This document shows, in pieces, positions 40,493 to 53,250 of a stretch of 64,000 nucleotides of DNA. Both the position numbers and the translations under genes were made by a program. Numbering within the stretch: the first letter of the stretch is position 1; each line of letters begins with the position of its first letter. The DNA is from Anas platyrhynchos (Eukaryota > Chordata > Aves > Anseriformes > Anatidae): the NCBI RefSeq assembly GCF_047663525.1, contig NC_092606.1, forward strand, positions 2,850,501 to 2,914,500. The letters run 5' to 3'. Below the pieces are notes generated by a model that was not told where the DNA came from, made no database searches, and worked only from the letters and a program-made list of their open reading frames with translations.

Positions 40493-40498
40493 AATAAA
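40493..40498 (+). terminator. Distal polyadenylation signal AATAAA of TBX4
   Basis: AATAAA followed 15-25 nt later by a run of T residues, the arrangement of a strong cleavage/polyadenylation site. It is the last good signal before the sequence becomes intergenic in character. Confidence 0.6.
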
Positions 40499-40520
40499 AA
40501 TGAATGTTGCAAGTTTTTTT

Positions 40521-43500
40521 TTGAAAGACATCTATTTAAGATTTTTTTTTATTACACACCTTTGATGTAAAAACTAAGAATTGGTTAGATAAAAAACATA
40601 TATACTACAGATAAATCTTTATTAGAAACCACATTAGATACAGGTGGTGTGGAATTTTTAAATGTTTGTTACATAGCATGGACATTTTATTTTACATATC
40701 AGAACATAAAGTCATTTTACTACTATAAACTGTCTCTGGGTGCATTTCAATAATTAGTATAAAAACATTCCGTGGTGAATTACTGGCTGCTGTGTCTGTC
40801 TTCTGTTTCCTACTGTCTGATTATACCAATTAACACTTGCCCAAAATTAACACTTGACCCTTTATAACCGTGCCATAGCGACACCAGCAAACTTTAACTG
40901 CCTGCTGCAAGACTAAGGGTTTTTTTGTTTGTTTTCAGTATTTCGTGTTTCTTTTCCTTTTTTATTTTTTATTTTATTTTATTTATTTTTAGTGGACCAC
41001 AAGCACTGCTAGACTGAAGTTAAAAGCAGCTTGTAACAGGAGCAGCAAAATGATGCTCCCATACTTATGCGTGGACCGGTTGCATGTACAGTGGTGAAGA
41101 ACTACAGGGCTGGGGGGCCGCAGGGGTCTGAGGGTATCGGCAGCCATAAGGTGAAAGGCTCGGGTCATTCCTCACCGTGACACTGAATCAACACCACGAG
41201 ACGAGCACTGCCACCGTAGCCTACAATTTATGGGGTCATGAGCCCAGAGTCCACATGCCAAGCTGGACTGGCTCCTTTGCCTGTTTTACAAATATGACTA
41301 ACAATAATAATGGCCTTTTCCATGAATAATCACCGCCGCTATTTTGCACCATTTTTCCTCCGCTTCTCTTGATTAATGCAATATTTATTGGTTTAAGGCA
41401 GCTTTGAAAGTAACTCCTACCAGAATTGTTCCGGCAGCTTTCTGCTCATGCAGGGAAGGCAGAGGAGCCTTGAACCCGTAGCTAATGCAGGGTTTAACGT
41501 TCAGATGGAAGCAGACGAGGGCACACGCGGCCGTCAGGCTTTTTGTAAAGCTCACGGCCGAGGTTCGGTGCTGTGCAGGCGCTCTGTGAACCCCCGTGGC
41601 ACACCGCGAGCTCCTAGTTTTAAAAACAGGCCATGGTATGGCCACTACAGGGCCCGGTTGTAAAAGGCTGAGTTAGCACAGAAATGCCCAAAATTTGGGT
41701 ATATGCTAATCTGGTCAGCTGGGCTCCTTTTATAGTCAATGGAGAGAGATCAGACACTTAGATTAAAAGGGGATGAATCATGCTATGGCGATGATATTTT
41801 CCACTCATAGAGGAATCCAGCTCAGCCAGGCTAGATTTCCCATTTCTAAATGGCTGAAGTTAAGTTAGGGGGATCCCACTCCTACTCGGCCTTTACAAAA
41901 GCATTTAGCAAGCACTAAATAGCATCCAGCTCACACACCACATCTGAACCGAACACAGACCCGCAGCCAGCACACCCCCGCAGCGCATTCTGGCTGCGTT
42001 CAGTTAAGGAATGGAAGGGTGGCGTCTGTTTGCTTTTGTTTCGTTTTCGTTGCAAAATTTCAAACTCGCTTTCTGTGTCTGATCCCAAAGAGAGCTCAGA
42101 GGCAAGGGGGGAGGCACCCAGGTTCCTGCTTCGGTTCTGTGTTTCACATCTGGGTGGGTTTGGTGGCTGTGGCTCCGCTCGCTGCTGCGTGATCGGCACC
42201 AAGCTCCCCACCAGCCCACGGGGCAGCTCTCTGCCAAGCTGCTGGGCCTCCAGAAGCGGAGCCCGACAGTATCCGAGCCTCCTGGAGGAGCCGGAGGTGG
42301 GAGGTTAATGCTCTATTTGTTTTTCGAATTAGAAACGGTAAACTGCAGCCACCGCTAAAACAAACCCAGCAACCTGCACAGCATTAAAACGTTACCGCGC
42401 CCAGGTTCGGTGTGCGGCAGCAGGAACACATTTTGCTTCTCAGGAATGTGGAGGGCTCGGTGTGTGCGGAGGCCCTTCCAGCTCCAGCTCTGCCTAGGTG
42501 GCTCGCCGCATCGTAACAGCGAGTGGCAGCCCGCGTGCAGAAAAACTAGGCCCATTTCAACTCAGATTCAGGCAAAAATTAGCAAGCGAGGAAAACTTGG
42601 CTATGCACGAGGGCTGTTTTCCATTGATGTATTCTAATCTGTACCTAAAAGGCTGTTTTTCTTTAAGGTAGATGTCCAAATTTAATATTGGCACGAGAAA
42701 GATAGTTCCACCGAGTCCAGCAGCGCTGATGCCAGCACTGCCTTTGGACCTCACTCTAAATAGAACAAATATTTGTATCAGTTTGCTGAGTATGTGAGTA
42801 ATACGAATATTTGCCAAAATTTAAACAAGCTAAACTTTAGCCATGCCAAAAACCCCACCGTTCAATTTGGTATCGTTGGCAGCTCGCAGGCTCAAGAGAG
42901 GCCTAAGTCTGGAAGAGCTGGGGTGTTTTTGGCAAACGCTAATTTTTTTTTCCTCTCTCTCCACATTTTGGAAAATTTGTGCCTCTCTGTATTAATTTAT
43001 GATGTCATTAAATAATTCTTTTTGCAGCTTGTATAGAAGGAATGTTTCTTTTGAAGATGAGAACTCCCCTGAGGATGGTTATAGTGAAAAATTCCAGCAG
43101 GAGGAAAAAGTCTCCTCCCTCCCTGGCCACGAGTGTTTCTGCAGTATTGCTTGAACAGCAAAAAATTTACAATATTTTAATTCAAGGGTCTGCTCCAAGG
43201 AGGTGCCATGCACTTGACTGTGACAAGAGGCAGCCTAAATTCAATGTGATTTGAGGGCTTTTACTGCTTTGATAGTAGGATGTAACGGAAATCATGAGAC
43301 TGTGACTTGCTGGTGGGGAAAGCAAGGTTTTGAACAGATTTCCTTTCCACAAATACAGGATCAATATTAAAAATAACAGCAAAGAAAACGTTGGGAACCG
43401 TACAACAAAAGCAAAAAGCCGTGTCCAACACGAGATGTACTTTAACACAAAAACACTGCCACATGAGAAACTGCCCTGGGCTCTGTCACTTGGTCACAGT

Positions 43501-44748
43501 AGGCATTAAGAGTTCAGATGGGTTTCATGAGGAGATTCACAGCCACTCCTTGCACCAGCACCGTGAGGTATAGGCCAGCCCAGGTTGCATTTCAACTGAA
43601 GTGTAAAATTAAACTCGGCAGGGGCTGCCTGGCCCAGCAGAGAAGCTGCCCAGGTGGTGACTGCGGCCAAGCAAGGCCGCAGGCTTGCCTTCTGTCAGGG
43701 AACTTGTTATGGCAGTCGTGACCAGGAGGCCTACCTGGCTGATTAATTCTGAGAATGAGCTTCTAACGTTGTGGTAGATTTCAAGTAAAAGGCTTTCAAC
43801 AATTAAAATATATTAATTTTGCTTTGTGGTTTTAAGTAGCAAAGACTGTGAGTGTAAAGTGGGAAGGACGATGGGGAATCAAAATGTAATGAAGGGATAA
43901 AGCACCTGTGGCAGCAGGAAGCCTCTGAACCCCAGCCATAGACCTCCAGACCTTCACGTAGCCCTAGAAAGGTGTGAACTCCCCCTAGGCATGCACAAAG
44001 CCAGTCCCTGATAATTATTAATTATTCCTGTCCAAGTGGAACAGTCTTTATCCAAAAGTCAGCACTCCCAGCCCACGGTATGTTTCAGGCTGTTCATTGA
44101 TTAGGGAGTTCCACAACATGAGGGGTTGACCATGGTATAGGTAAAGAAGGCACGGCAGCAGCTCCTCAGGTTTCCTTCTAGAAGAAATGCACCCCCAGGA
44201 GAGGGCTTATGGCTGCAGGGGCTGGTGCTGGTGACTCCTGAGGCTGTTTGATCCGAATCCTCCTTTCTGCTCCGCCCTCACATCCCTCATACCCCACGCA
44301 GCTTAGAGGTCCCTGGGCAGGCACCAAGGTGCCCCCAGGCTGGGACTGCAGCCCCGAGTCTGCCCTTGGAACCTGGCCCTAGGAGAGAGGGAACAAAGAG
44401 TATATAAATTAGTGCAAAGTGCTGATCACGCTAGTTCAATTAAAATTAGGCTTTGATTTATGTTAATTAGAAACTTGTTTAGACAAAAGAGAAACAAAAC
44501 ACACTGGAATGAGAACAGGAGGAATAGCTAGAATGGGTCAAAAGGCTCTTGTTCCACAGAAAAATAATAAAGGGTAAGAGGTCTGAACAAGTACTGTGCA
44601 AGTGCCAGCAAGCTTTCATCTGGTATTCTTTTTGTTGCCATTTTCCTTAGTTTTCAGCTAATACTAATCTTTGGCTTTTAGCCATGCATTGTTACAGTTC
44701 TGATGAATATTTTCAGTGGGGTTGTATTCACAAAGTGGAGGAAGGGTG

Positions 44749-44783
<35 letters not shown>

Positions 44784-45700
44784 CAATTTCATCAAATGGC
44801 CATCTTTGTCACCACAATCTACTTGGCCAAGGACGATTTTAACAATTTCAAAGATAAAACTTGACAAATGCAGCTTCTAGCTGGGAAGTTTACACTGATA
44901 GCAGGAAATAAGGCCAAATTTGTACAAAGCCTCAGACTCAGCCAGCAGGAATGGATGCATCCTTTGACAAACATTTACTAGAGAACAGCATGTGCAGAGA
45001 ACAGTATGTGCAAAACTACTATTTTTCCTTAACAGCCTCTATCTTACGTAAGGCAGTCAACAATGTATGCTGGAGTTCAGCATTCAGCAGAGAGATGAAA
45101 AGGAATATTCATAGATTTTCCTGCCAAAATCGTAAGGCTTAGTCCTGTTTCTGTTGAGGTCGGTAGGAAAACTTTTATAGATTTCAGTATGGCAAGGCCA
45201 GGGCCCTGGTCTTCTTTTCAGGGCTGTCAGCCTTGGCTTTGCTGTGTGCAGGCTAGGTATGAAGCACAGCCTATTTGTGTTTGATGGATGACGCAGCCAC
45301 ACTCTGCAAATTATGGTTTAGTCATGCCCAGTGCCTTTGAGCAGCTACTGAGAGAATAATAAAACTTTGAATTTAATACTTGATATTGTATTTAATATCA
45401 GCTGTGTATCTAATGCACAGATGAATTGCTCAAAATGTAAGAAGAATAAGTCTTAAACCATTGATTACCCACACTAAATCCAAGCACTCATTTTACCCTG
45501 AAACTTTAGAGCAGATTTCCCTAGACATGAGGAATCAATCAGGAGACATCCTGGAAAGGTGATGAACTTGCTTTGTGCTTCAGAAGTAATATGAAACAGT
45601 CAGCACGCAATGGATACCTAGACTGAAAGCAAAGGTGACAGCTACCGAGCAGCTACGTGCCAGACAAAATGGAAGTGAGGATAGGTAATCAATTCAATTT
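40521..45700. other. Intergenic DNA immediately 3' of TBX4, no gene found
   Basis: AT-rich with a GC-richer patch at 41,900-42,500. Enhancer-like patches: about 41,270-41,430 (GATTAATGCAATATTTATTGG-type homeodomain run) and about 44,383-44,560 (TAATTAG with ACAAAG-type SOX cores). A T30 run lies at 44,750-44,779. Open frames are short and unrelated to any family I recognise. Confidence 0.6.
44750..44779. repeat. Poly(T) tract, 30 bases
   Basis: Uninterrupted T run; equivalently a poly(A) on the minus strand. No AATAAA occurs just upstream on that strand and no repeat family is evident beside it. Confidence 0.9.
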
Positions 45701-46899
45701 AAAGTCAAAAATAAAAGTAGACACAACATCTTACCTGGTTAGACATCTTTGGGTAAGAATTTAGTCTAAGACTTACTTATGAGAACACTAAAGATGACCA
45801 AAATGAGAAAAATATCCAAGATTTCAGCCATATAAAAGTTCTGTTTTAAATGAATCTGCATTCTTCTTTCCCATCCTTCTTAAAACACGATCAATTCAAA
45901 GCTTAGAAAGCTCCACCCTTCCCTCCCTCAGGCTTTCCCTCTCAGCATTCATCATTATGAAAGAAAGTAGACAGGTTAGAGGCAGGAAAAACTTCCACTG
46001 GGATTTCTGCCCAGTGTCACAGAGAAGGACTGGATTTACACTCAGTGTTAAAACTGAGCACATGCCTGTTACACAAATGTTTGGATGTCAAGCAGTTTTT
46101 CTACATTGCTTCATCGGGAACGTGCAAGGAGAGAGGGGTTTAACTCTCTATAAACGTCACCCAAGCACTACAAGACTGGATGGAAGGTGTTGGTGCAAGC
46201 TGACTGCAGTGCATGAAAAAGCAAGAGGGCAAATCTCAAACAATACAAACGCCAGACATTTAGAGTGAGACAAGTGAACACTGGAATATTGATGTCTTGA
46301 TGGATTCCCTGAATGTTCTCCCCTGTGTGGCACAGCTCAGCAGCAGCAGAGGCTGCTGCAGCACCAGCCACAACACGACACTGACTCCACGAGAATGAGG
46401 GATGCTTCCCATGGAGAAGTGCAAGGAAGAGCCAGTCCTGCGAGCTGTGCTATTGGATCAGGATTCTACTTAAATCTGCTTAGAAAAAAACAGGGTGAAG
46501 TCACCCAAAGGTGACATATGTTCAGTGATCACAGACTACAGAGTGCTGTTTCTCTTTAAAAGGGAAAACAAGCCTGCTGTAACCTCATCTGAAAATGTGG
46601 AGGCTGGAAACATTAAATCAAGAACCTGGAAATATAAATACCCTGCCGCTCTTTGAACCCCAAGAAACGAGGACCACACCTGCATGTCCCATTCTAGGGC
46701 ATGCCCCCTAAAGCACAGAGGGACCAAGTGTGTTTTTGCTAGCTCATTCTCCTCTTCACAAATGCTAATCTGAGTTACAGATGCAAAGAAGCCACTATTA
46801 AATCCTTGTTCAGACCAGCTACTAAGACAAATCAACATACGTAAAGCAAAAAATCCTTATTTACTTGTATTCTTACTCTTACCTGTGGTTTTAAAAAGG

Positions 46900-47110
46900 G
46901 CTGCAGTCTAAGAAATCCAGGAAAGTTCAGGATTTACAAATGCAAATGCACTCAGGAATGATTCAGTCTACAGCCATTGATAGATGACTTAATTTTTGCT
47001 TTGCTTCTCTCATGCACAACATGAAAATAATATTTACTCACCTCTAGGAAGCGGTTAATTAGATCGCCTGAAAATCAATATTCATCCTATAAACAGCAAG
47101 AGAACAGGAA
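46900..47110. promoter_or_regulatory. Downstream AT-rich block, candidate enhancer or antisense exon
   Basis: Non-repetitive stretch with GGTTAATTAGATC and AAAATCAATATTC homeodomain/ONECUT-like motifs. On the minus strand it also has two alternative 3' splice sites (exon start 47,086 or 47,067) and a GTGAGT donor after 47,042. The 45-nt version has stops in all three frames; the 26-nt version is open in two frames. Confidence 0.3.
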
Positions 47111-49201
47111 GCAGGAAGTCAGCAGCCAGGAACGAAATGCAAGTTAAAATGTGAACTTGAAAACTAAAAAGAGAAGAGAAAGGCAGAAAGTTAAAAAATA
47201 AAACAAAAACCTTCTTGTCAAAGAGCAAAAGCAACTGGCAACGTGGATACAAGCTGTCTGAGGATCAGAGTTTTGATGCAGAACACGTGCACGGCTCTCT
47301 GCATGCTAAGCAACGCGGCCGACCTGTGTGGAGTTGTGCACAGGGCACAAATGAGTGAGAGATGATGAACTCTATACAGGGAGACACCGCTCAGTGTGCG
47401 TTTAGCAACTTTGCTGTTATGTACAGAGGTTTAGGTTGTTCCCCAACTTCATTTGTTTTAACCACCATCTGTTCTCATCATATTTGAAGAAATACAGGTA
47501 ACACAGCTCTGCATTATATAGCTTGAACAAAAGGTCTCTGGAAAGGTTGAAAAAGGGAGAAAAGAAGCTGTTACCCTATTTAGGATGGACTAAACATCCC
47601 CTTCCTCCAGGATCTCTCAGTACTTCTTTGGTTATGTTTGAATTTTAGATCTGTGGGCCAGTCATTATCATCACGTTGATGCTAATAAAAAAATTTCCTA
47701 TGAATTTCAAAATGACAGAGTATTCTCCTACCACATACGCTGCGTGCCCCTTTCCTGAAAGGCTAATACAGCAGTAATTCCTTACTTGGCTCCAGTGCTA
47801 TGATCAGATGTTTCCTTGGAAATATTTTCTTCCTTTGTGCTGTTTCTGTGCACAGATTGAGATTCGTTGTGTGGCAATGGTTTTCCACAGCCCAGCTTTT
47901 TTGTGTCCTTCCCAGTTTTCCTTTGCACAGATTCGAAGCTCACCAACTCAATGAATCATGCTTTCTTCTAATAAAATATTATCTCAATTCAATGGTAAAG
48001 GTCAGGTTTCTGTAAAAGAGATTCAGAATGAGTAATAACTACAGTAAAAGATTTTTTGTTGTTATTATTCTGCATTTTCTTTCCCCTTATTTTTGGGGGA
48101 TCAGAGACTCCTTAGAGGACCAGCAGCATTGGACAAACTGAGCAATTAATTACATCGGCAGTATTTTATAACTTTATTCTCATTTAAGGGGTACCTGTCT
48201 CTGCTGGAGTCCATTAGCTCAGCAGGGCGAGGGATTGCTTTCTGCTGCCTCCTGGGCAGGGCCATCAAGAGCTGGCGCAGCTCTTGGGTCAACAAAATAC
48301 CTGTCCCTCTTACTCCTCTGACCTTTCCCACCCCTGTTCCTAAAGCATACTGACAGGGAGCCCCGAGGCAGCTGCGAAGGGTCAGAGCAGACGGAAAGGA
48401 GCAGGGGGCCCCTGGGGGCACCGACTTTCCCTGAGCACCGGCTGGGGGGAGTCCAAGTTGTTTCCCCCCTCCGAACCAGAGATCTTTGCACCAGTGCTCA
48501 CACACAGCAAGCAGCGCACTGCTGAGCCTGCTGTTCTGGCAGGCACATGCAGAGGCTTGGAGTCAGGGCTATGGTTTCTGGCTGGCAGTACAGATGCCCT
48601 GGTTGCCTGTGCAATAAACTTTGCCTATCTCGCTGCCGAAAATGGCAAGATCTGAAGATCTTCAGGGTATCGATGATGTCTTTCGTGTGCTGGTGTGATG
48701 CCTCACACAGAGGAACCGCTGGGAATTACCAGTGTGAAGTGATAATAATGGCTGTCCGCACATTTCATTTAATAGGGCACATTCCTTTTGCAGCGTTACT
48801 GAAAATCAGTAAAGTATAAATGAAATAAAAACCTGTTCTTTTACTTACTGCTAATAGCAGCCAGTCATACTATCCTTGATAGCCACATATAATAACATTC
48901 AAGAAATGTTTTAAAATGGCTTGCACTATGGCAAAATACCACACTATAAATGAGACTTCTGGAGATGTTACCTAAATTAGTCTTGTTCGAATGCCTTTGT
49001 GATATTTAATCATAATAATAAAAGTCAGAGTGCTTTTACCTTTCCATCAGAAACTGGTCTTATGTGTTTTGCTAGCCCCAGCCTATACTGGCAATGTGGT
49101 GTCGTGGTGTATAATTTCATAGACACAAAGACACTTCACTACCATAGCTCTCATTATTAAACAATATATTTTAATTGTCACCACCTTTCTCATATAGACA
49201 T

Positions 49202-49258
49202 GGGCCAAATCTATCCTTATTGGCTTCAACTGAGCTACACAAGGGATGAATTTGGCTC
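49202..49258. repeat. 57-bp inverted-repeat relic
   Basis: The 15-bp left arm 49,202-49,216 and right arm 49,244-49,258 are reverse complements with about two mismatches (GGGCCAAAT type termini). This looks like the ends of an ancient, internally deleted amniote interspersed element; I cannot name the family with certainty. Confidence 0.5.
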
Positions 49259-50079
49259 AATATATATAAAAATACAGCAAGTCAAGTAATAAAAAGAAAT
49301 GTTTGGGTTTCTTTTTTTATAGCAGTCAATGCTTTTTGCCATAAGAACACATATGCCTGGCCAGTAAAATCCTGTGATAAAGGACTAAAGTGTTTAAGAC
49401 TTCATATGCAGAATAGCCCATGGTGTTTAATTACAATAGCAAAAGATGCCATGTTATAAAAGCATTTCTTACCTGGAGAAGGGATCCATGCTCTCCAATG
49501 AAGCTTAATTACCCAGGGCATGCTGAGTTTTTCCCTCCTGGCAATAACCTCTAACACCAATAACTCTGCTATTTCTTTTGACATCTGACTAGCTGAATAT
49601 TGTTAATTTTTGTTCTAATTTCCTTATTTGGATTATAGCCTTCCAGTGTTTTACTTCCGATGAAAGTTTTGAACATGGTAAGAGCTTCATTCCTGGGACA
49701 TTCCTCTTTCTTTCTCCCACTTTTCCCCTTGGAATTTCGCGCTCTCAGCTCTGTTCTGGCACTCCTGCTCCCCCATCTCTTTATGCCTTCCCAGCATACT
49801 TGGCTCCAGATGTAGATTTATGCATTTCCCCTCTTCTGATTCTTTCCTGCTCCACTAGAAAGGTTTCAGCTTCATCACAGGCCCAGAATATCCAAATTTC
49901 TGCAGCATTAATTTACTTTAAAGCATTAAAGACATTGCCTTGCCAGCCTGTAAGTCCCATGCACTCTGGAGTCCTTTGTTTTACAGCTCGCACACAAACA
50001 CACAAATCCACACACGGGGCAGTAACGCTCGGAGACAGGCAGTGGAGCTTATGAGGAGTCATTTTTTACTTCTGCAAAA

Positions 50080-52080
50080 AAACATCCAACTGATATTATT
50101 TGGGCGAAACTGAGTCTTCATTATTTATTAAGTTATATTAGATTTATAGCTCAGATTTGTGCTGAACTTTTATTAATTCATAAAGAGAAGATTCGATTTT
50201 TATATAGAAAACCTGCTTTTTTTTGAGGCAGGGAGGAAACCTCTCCTTGGAAAGCGATGTGATATTGAGCCATGATTTAGAATCATCACCTGCGTTATCC
50301 TCCTCATCCTCACGCCTGCATCCTCAGCTTTTGATGAAGTCAATTTCCTGAGTGCATGTGAAAGCCTGTGGCTGCAGCCTGGAACAATCCTACCTCAGTG
50401 CTTCCCTTGTGTTGTTGATCCTTTAATTTCCTCCAGCCGACTCCTGCAGGGGACTAGTTCGAAGTTTTATGCTACTCTTTTGGACTAATCATTTACGACT
50501 GACTTAAATAAAAAAAAAAAAATCACTTGCATACTGCTACTGCTAGATAGGAGGGTCACTAATTGGGATGTACTTCTAGCCAAATGGCAACACAGGTTTA
50601 ACAGTAATTCATGGGAACCTAAAAATTGCGCCCAAAGCTTTATAACCAGACCAGTTATTTAGAATCTTATTCAGAAATTATGGTTGCAATCTATAAAATA
50701 CCTCTGTAGTGCAAGTTTTCACACCTTTAAAAACTCGGCTAGCAGAAAGTCATATAAAAACCGATTAATAGAAGAAATCACAATATCAAGGGAAAGATCT
50801 CCTATTCTGCCGGGTTATGAAAGTTACACCCAGGACTCTCATCATGTGACCCAGTTCTATGTTAAAAACACAAGATCTGAGAGTTTCTGATATTACAGAT
50901 CTGAAAGAAAGATTAGGAGTTTAAAAATATGCGCCTTGGGGGTTAACTGTTGACTAATGACAGAACAGGAAACAAGATGAAAATACAGAAGGGACATACA
51001 TTAATTTATCCAGGATTATTGACTTTAATTTGCAGTAAAATGGAGATCAAAACAGTAAATTTATTATATGAGAAAAGCAATACTCATTAAATACTACTTT
51101 TGTGATAAAATTATTAAATTCCAACTTTAAGTCGAGAGTCTGATGTTCATTTCTTAGATAACTGTTACTTTGTTTTGTAATGTTAAGTCCATTATCACAG
51201 ATGCACAGCCTTCCAAATACATTCTTTGTAATTAGTGAGGCTTTATTGAGCTATGCAAACGAGGACTACCAAGACAGCAGTGACCCAGGCTTAAATACAC
51301 AGATATGAATGGTCAACTATACTTCTTACTTTTGTATTTGCATACATTATAGGTGACAAAGTTGTTCCTGAAGTTGCTTTTTTTATTACATTAAAGGATA
51401 AATTTATAAAATTTTGATTTACTATACACAACAGCTATCGCTAATAACTATTGTTATTTCTTAAAATCAATACAAGTACATAACTTCAAGTGAAAGCAAA
51501 GTCATACTATGTTTTTGAGAACAGAAATGGATTCTGTTGCTATTTCTGGCTGCATCTGTTAGCCTGGCTCAGATTCACTCACACAGTGTGAGTAAAAGCT
51601 AGTAATTAACTATTTCACACGCTCATGATAAAAACCTGAGATTCAATTAAAAAAATATTCTGGCATACTAAGTTAAATGTCTTCCAAACTACTCTAGGAA
51701 ACAGAAAGAAGGAGATAGAAAGTCTGAAGCGATCATTTATATGAATGTATGTGAACGTATGGCAGAAACAAAAATCTCAAGCAGCAGCCGATTTATACGC
51801 TGCTAATTCCTTCCTTAGACGATCAGACTTAGACTGGTCTGATTTCAGCAGGAAAATCTCTGCATAGAGATCAACACTGGTCTCAAGCATAAGATCCTAA
51901 TTATTTGAAAGGCATTTGTTTTCATAGCTTTTTTTTTTTATGTGTCCAAGTCGATGGCATTTTAATGCCTTATTAAATGGTTGTTTTACAGCAGCCCGTC
52001 TGTTCAGTCTCTGTGCCCATGTCTGTACTTTGTGCTGCAGGATTTTACCTTTCATGCTAGCCAAAAAATATTTTCCAAAT
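50080..52080. promoter_or_regulatory. 2-kb AT-rich candidate downstream enhancer region
   Basis: Non-repetitive AT-rich sequence with dense homeodomain and HMG motifs: TTATTAATTCATAAAG (about 50,168), GGAACAATCC (about 50,381), ACTTTGTTTTG (about 51,168), TAATTAG (51,231), octamer ATTTGCAT (51,336-51,343), and CCGATTTATACGC (about 51,788, posterior-HOX-like). A downstream hindlimb enhancer conserved from fish to mammals is known for Tbx4, and this is one candidate location. Untested. Confidence 0.3.
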
Positions 52081-52599
52081 TCCCTATAAAAGTTTTCGAT
52101 ATTTCCTAAGACAAATAGAGTGGGGTTTTTTACGTACTCTAAAATGACATTGATATGGTAGATATGACATGTATGTCTCTCCAGTTACGTTGTGCTTGCA
52201 AAAAAGGTGAAGGTTTGTGTTCATTAAAGGGATATACTCAGCTACCTTGGGCCCAGCTTTATATGATTTTTTTTTAATTACATAAACAAATGCAAATGTT
52301 TTCATTTCTGTTTTTCTTTAATTCAGTTTAAAACCCAGCAATACAAAATATGTGACCATTCTCCTGCCATGTTTTTAGCCCAGATGTTGCCATGTGGGTT
52401 CTCTAAATGCACAAGAAGTAAAAAATGAACCAATTCAAAACCAACCTGAAATAAAACGAAATCGAAGATAAATTTTTGTATCAAATTACTGTGAAGTGCA
52501 TGAAAGGTAAACAAACATTCAAACGTGAAAAGGAAGGTAGACTTAAAAATTGTATATTTACTAGCACTCTGACAACAGTCCCAGTGAAATATTTCTGTT

Positions 52600-52780
52600 A
52601 AACGTAACGGTGAAACCTTTGTTTTGTTGAAGGCAAATGGCAGAACCCCCACTGACTTCAGTGGGGCCAGAATTTGTAACCAGGTAGCTCTTTCCCTCCA
52701 CTCATACACAAAGATTGTACTGCTTTGCCACTTACACCAGAGTATTTTTATGCAGTTAGCATTAAATATCAAAATACTTA
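52600..52780. repeat. Degenerate ancient interspersed repeat with central palindrome
   Basis: CCCCACTGACTTCAGTGGGG (52,647-52,666) is a perfect palindrome with 9-bp arms and a 2-base loop, followed by GCCAGAATTTG and, further on, CACTTACACC. This vocabulary (ACTTCAGTGGG, ...CCAGAATTT, TTACAC) recurs in old amniote repeats, but I cannot name the family. Confidence 0.4.
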
Positions 52781-53152
52781 TCTGTCTTATTAGTCCTGAT
52801 GAATATGTGGTATGGATCAGCAAAATCTTTTAAGGTAAAGTATAATCTAAATTGCCTGGTTTCAGTTCTTAGGGTTCTGTAGCAATAAGCAATAACGAAC
52901 AGACGATGGAAGCAGCCAGACCTACAAAAGAAATAGTATTTTAAAAGTACTCTACTTAGGGGGGAAAAGGGTTGCCTTTGTACATAAAGAGCTCTATTCA
53001 TTAAAAGAAGTTTTTACAAATGTGGTTATTTCAAATAGTCAAAAAGTGTGAAACACACTTAAAATGAGTAAAATTTGTGGGTTTTCCTATGGGTTAAATA
53101 TGTGCCATACTAATAAAGCTCTCCTCACACCTCTTCCTAACTCATAGTCTTT

Positions 53153-53250
53153 GGCCTCATTCTGCAAGATGTTTTGAATTGAGGGAGCTCAGCACTTTGC
53201 TGGGATTGACCATGGGCTGCTGAAGTCCCAGCTCTGCAAAGATTAACAGA
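53153..53250. repeat. Second degenerate copy of an old interspersed repeat
   Basis: Begins GGCCTCATTCTGCAAG and continues with AGCACTTTGCTGGGATTGA, a pattern shared by many eroded amniote repeats. A further fragment (GGCTCAGTCCTGCAAA) lies at 62,753-62,768. Confidence 0.35.

Larger units (their letters stand above)
38715..40520 (+). other. TBX4: TBX4 3' UTR
   Basis: About 1.8 kb between the stop codon and the distal polyadenylation signal. The middle part (about 39,480-39,840) is AT-rich and looks UTR-like. A dinucleotide (TA) tract lies at about 40,388-40,437 just before the distal signal. The right end is inferred from AATAAA at 40,493 and the T-rich downstream element at about 40,513-40,521. 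Confidence 0.7.

Noticed and set aside
44780..44880. Minus-strand retropseudogene ending at the T30 run (poly(A) on minus)
   Set aside because: The adjacent minus-strand sequence has only a frame of about 28 codons before an in-frame stop, and no AATAAA precedes the A tract.
52323..52823. 166-codon minus-strand frame
   Set aside because: Phe/Leu/His-rich text with no recognisable domain, overlapping an eroded interspersed repeat with a palindrome at 52,647-52,666.
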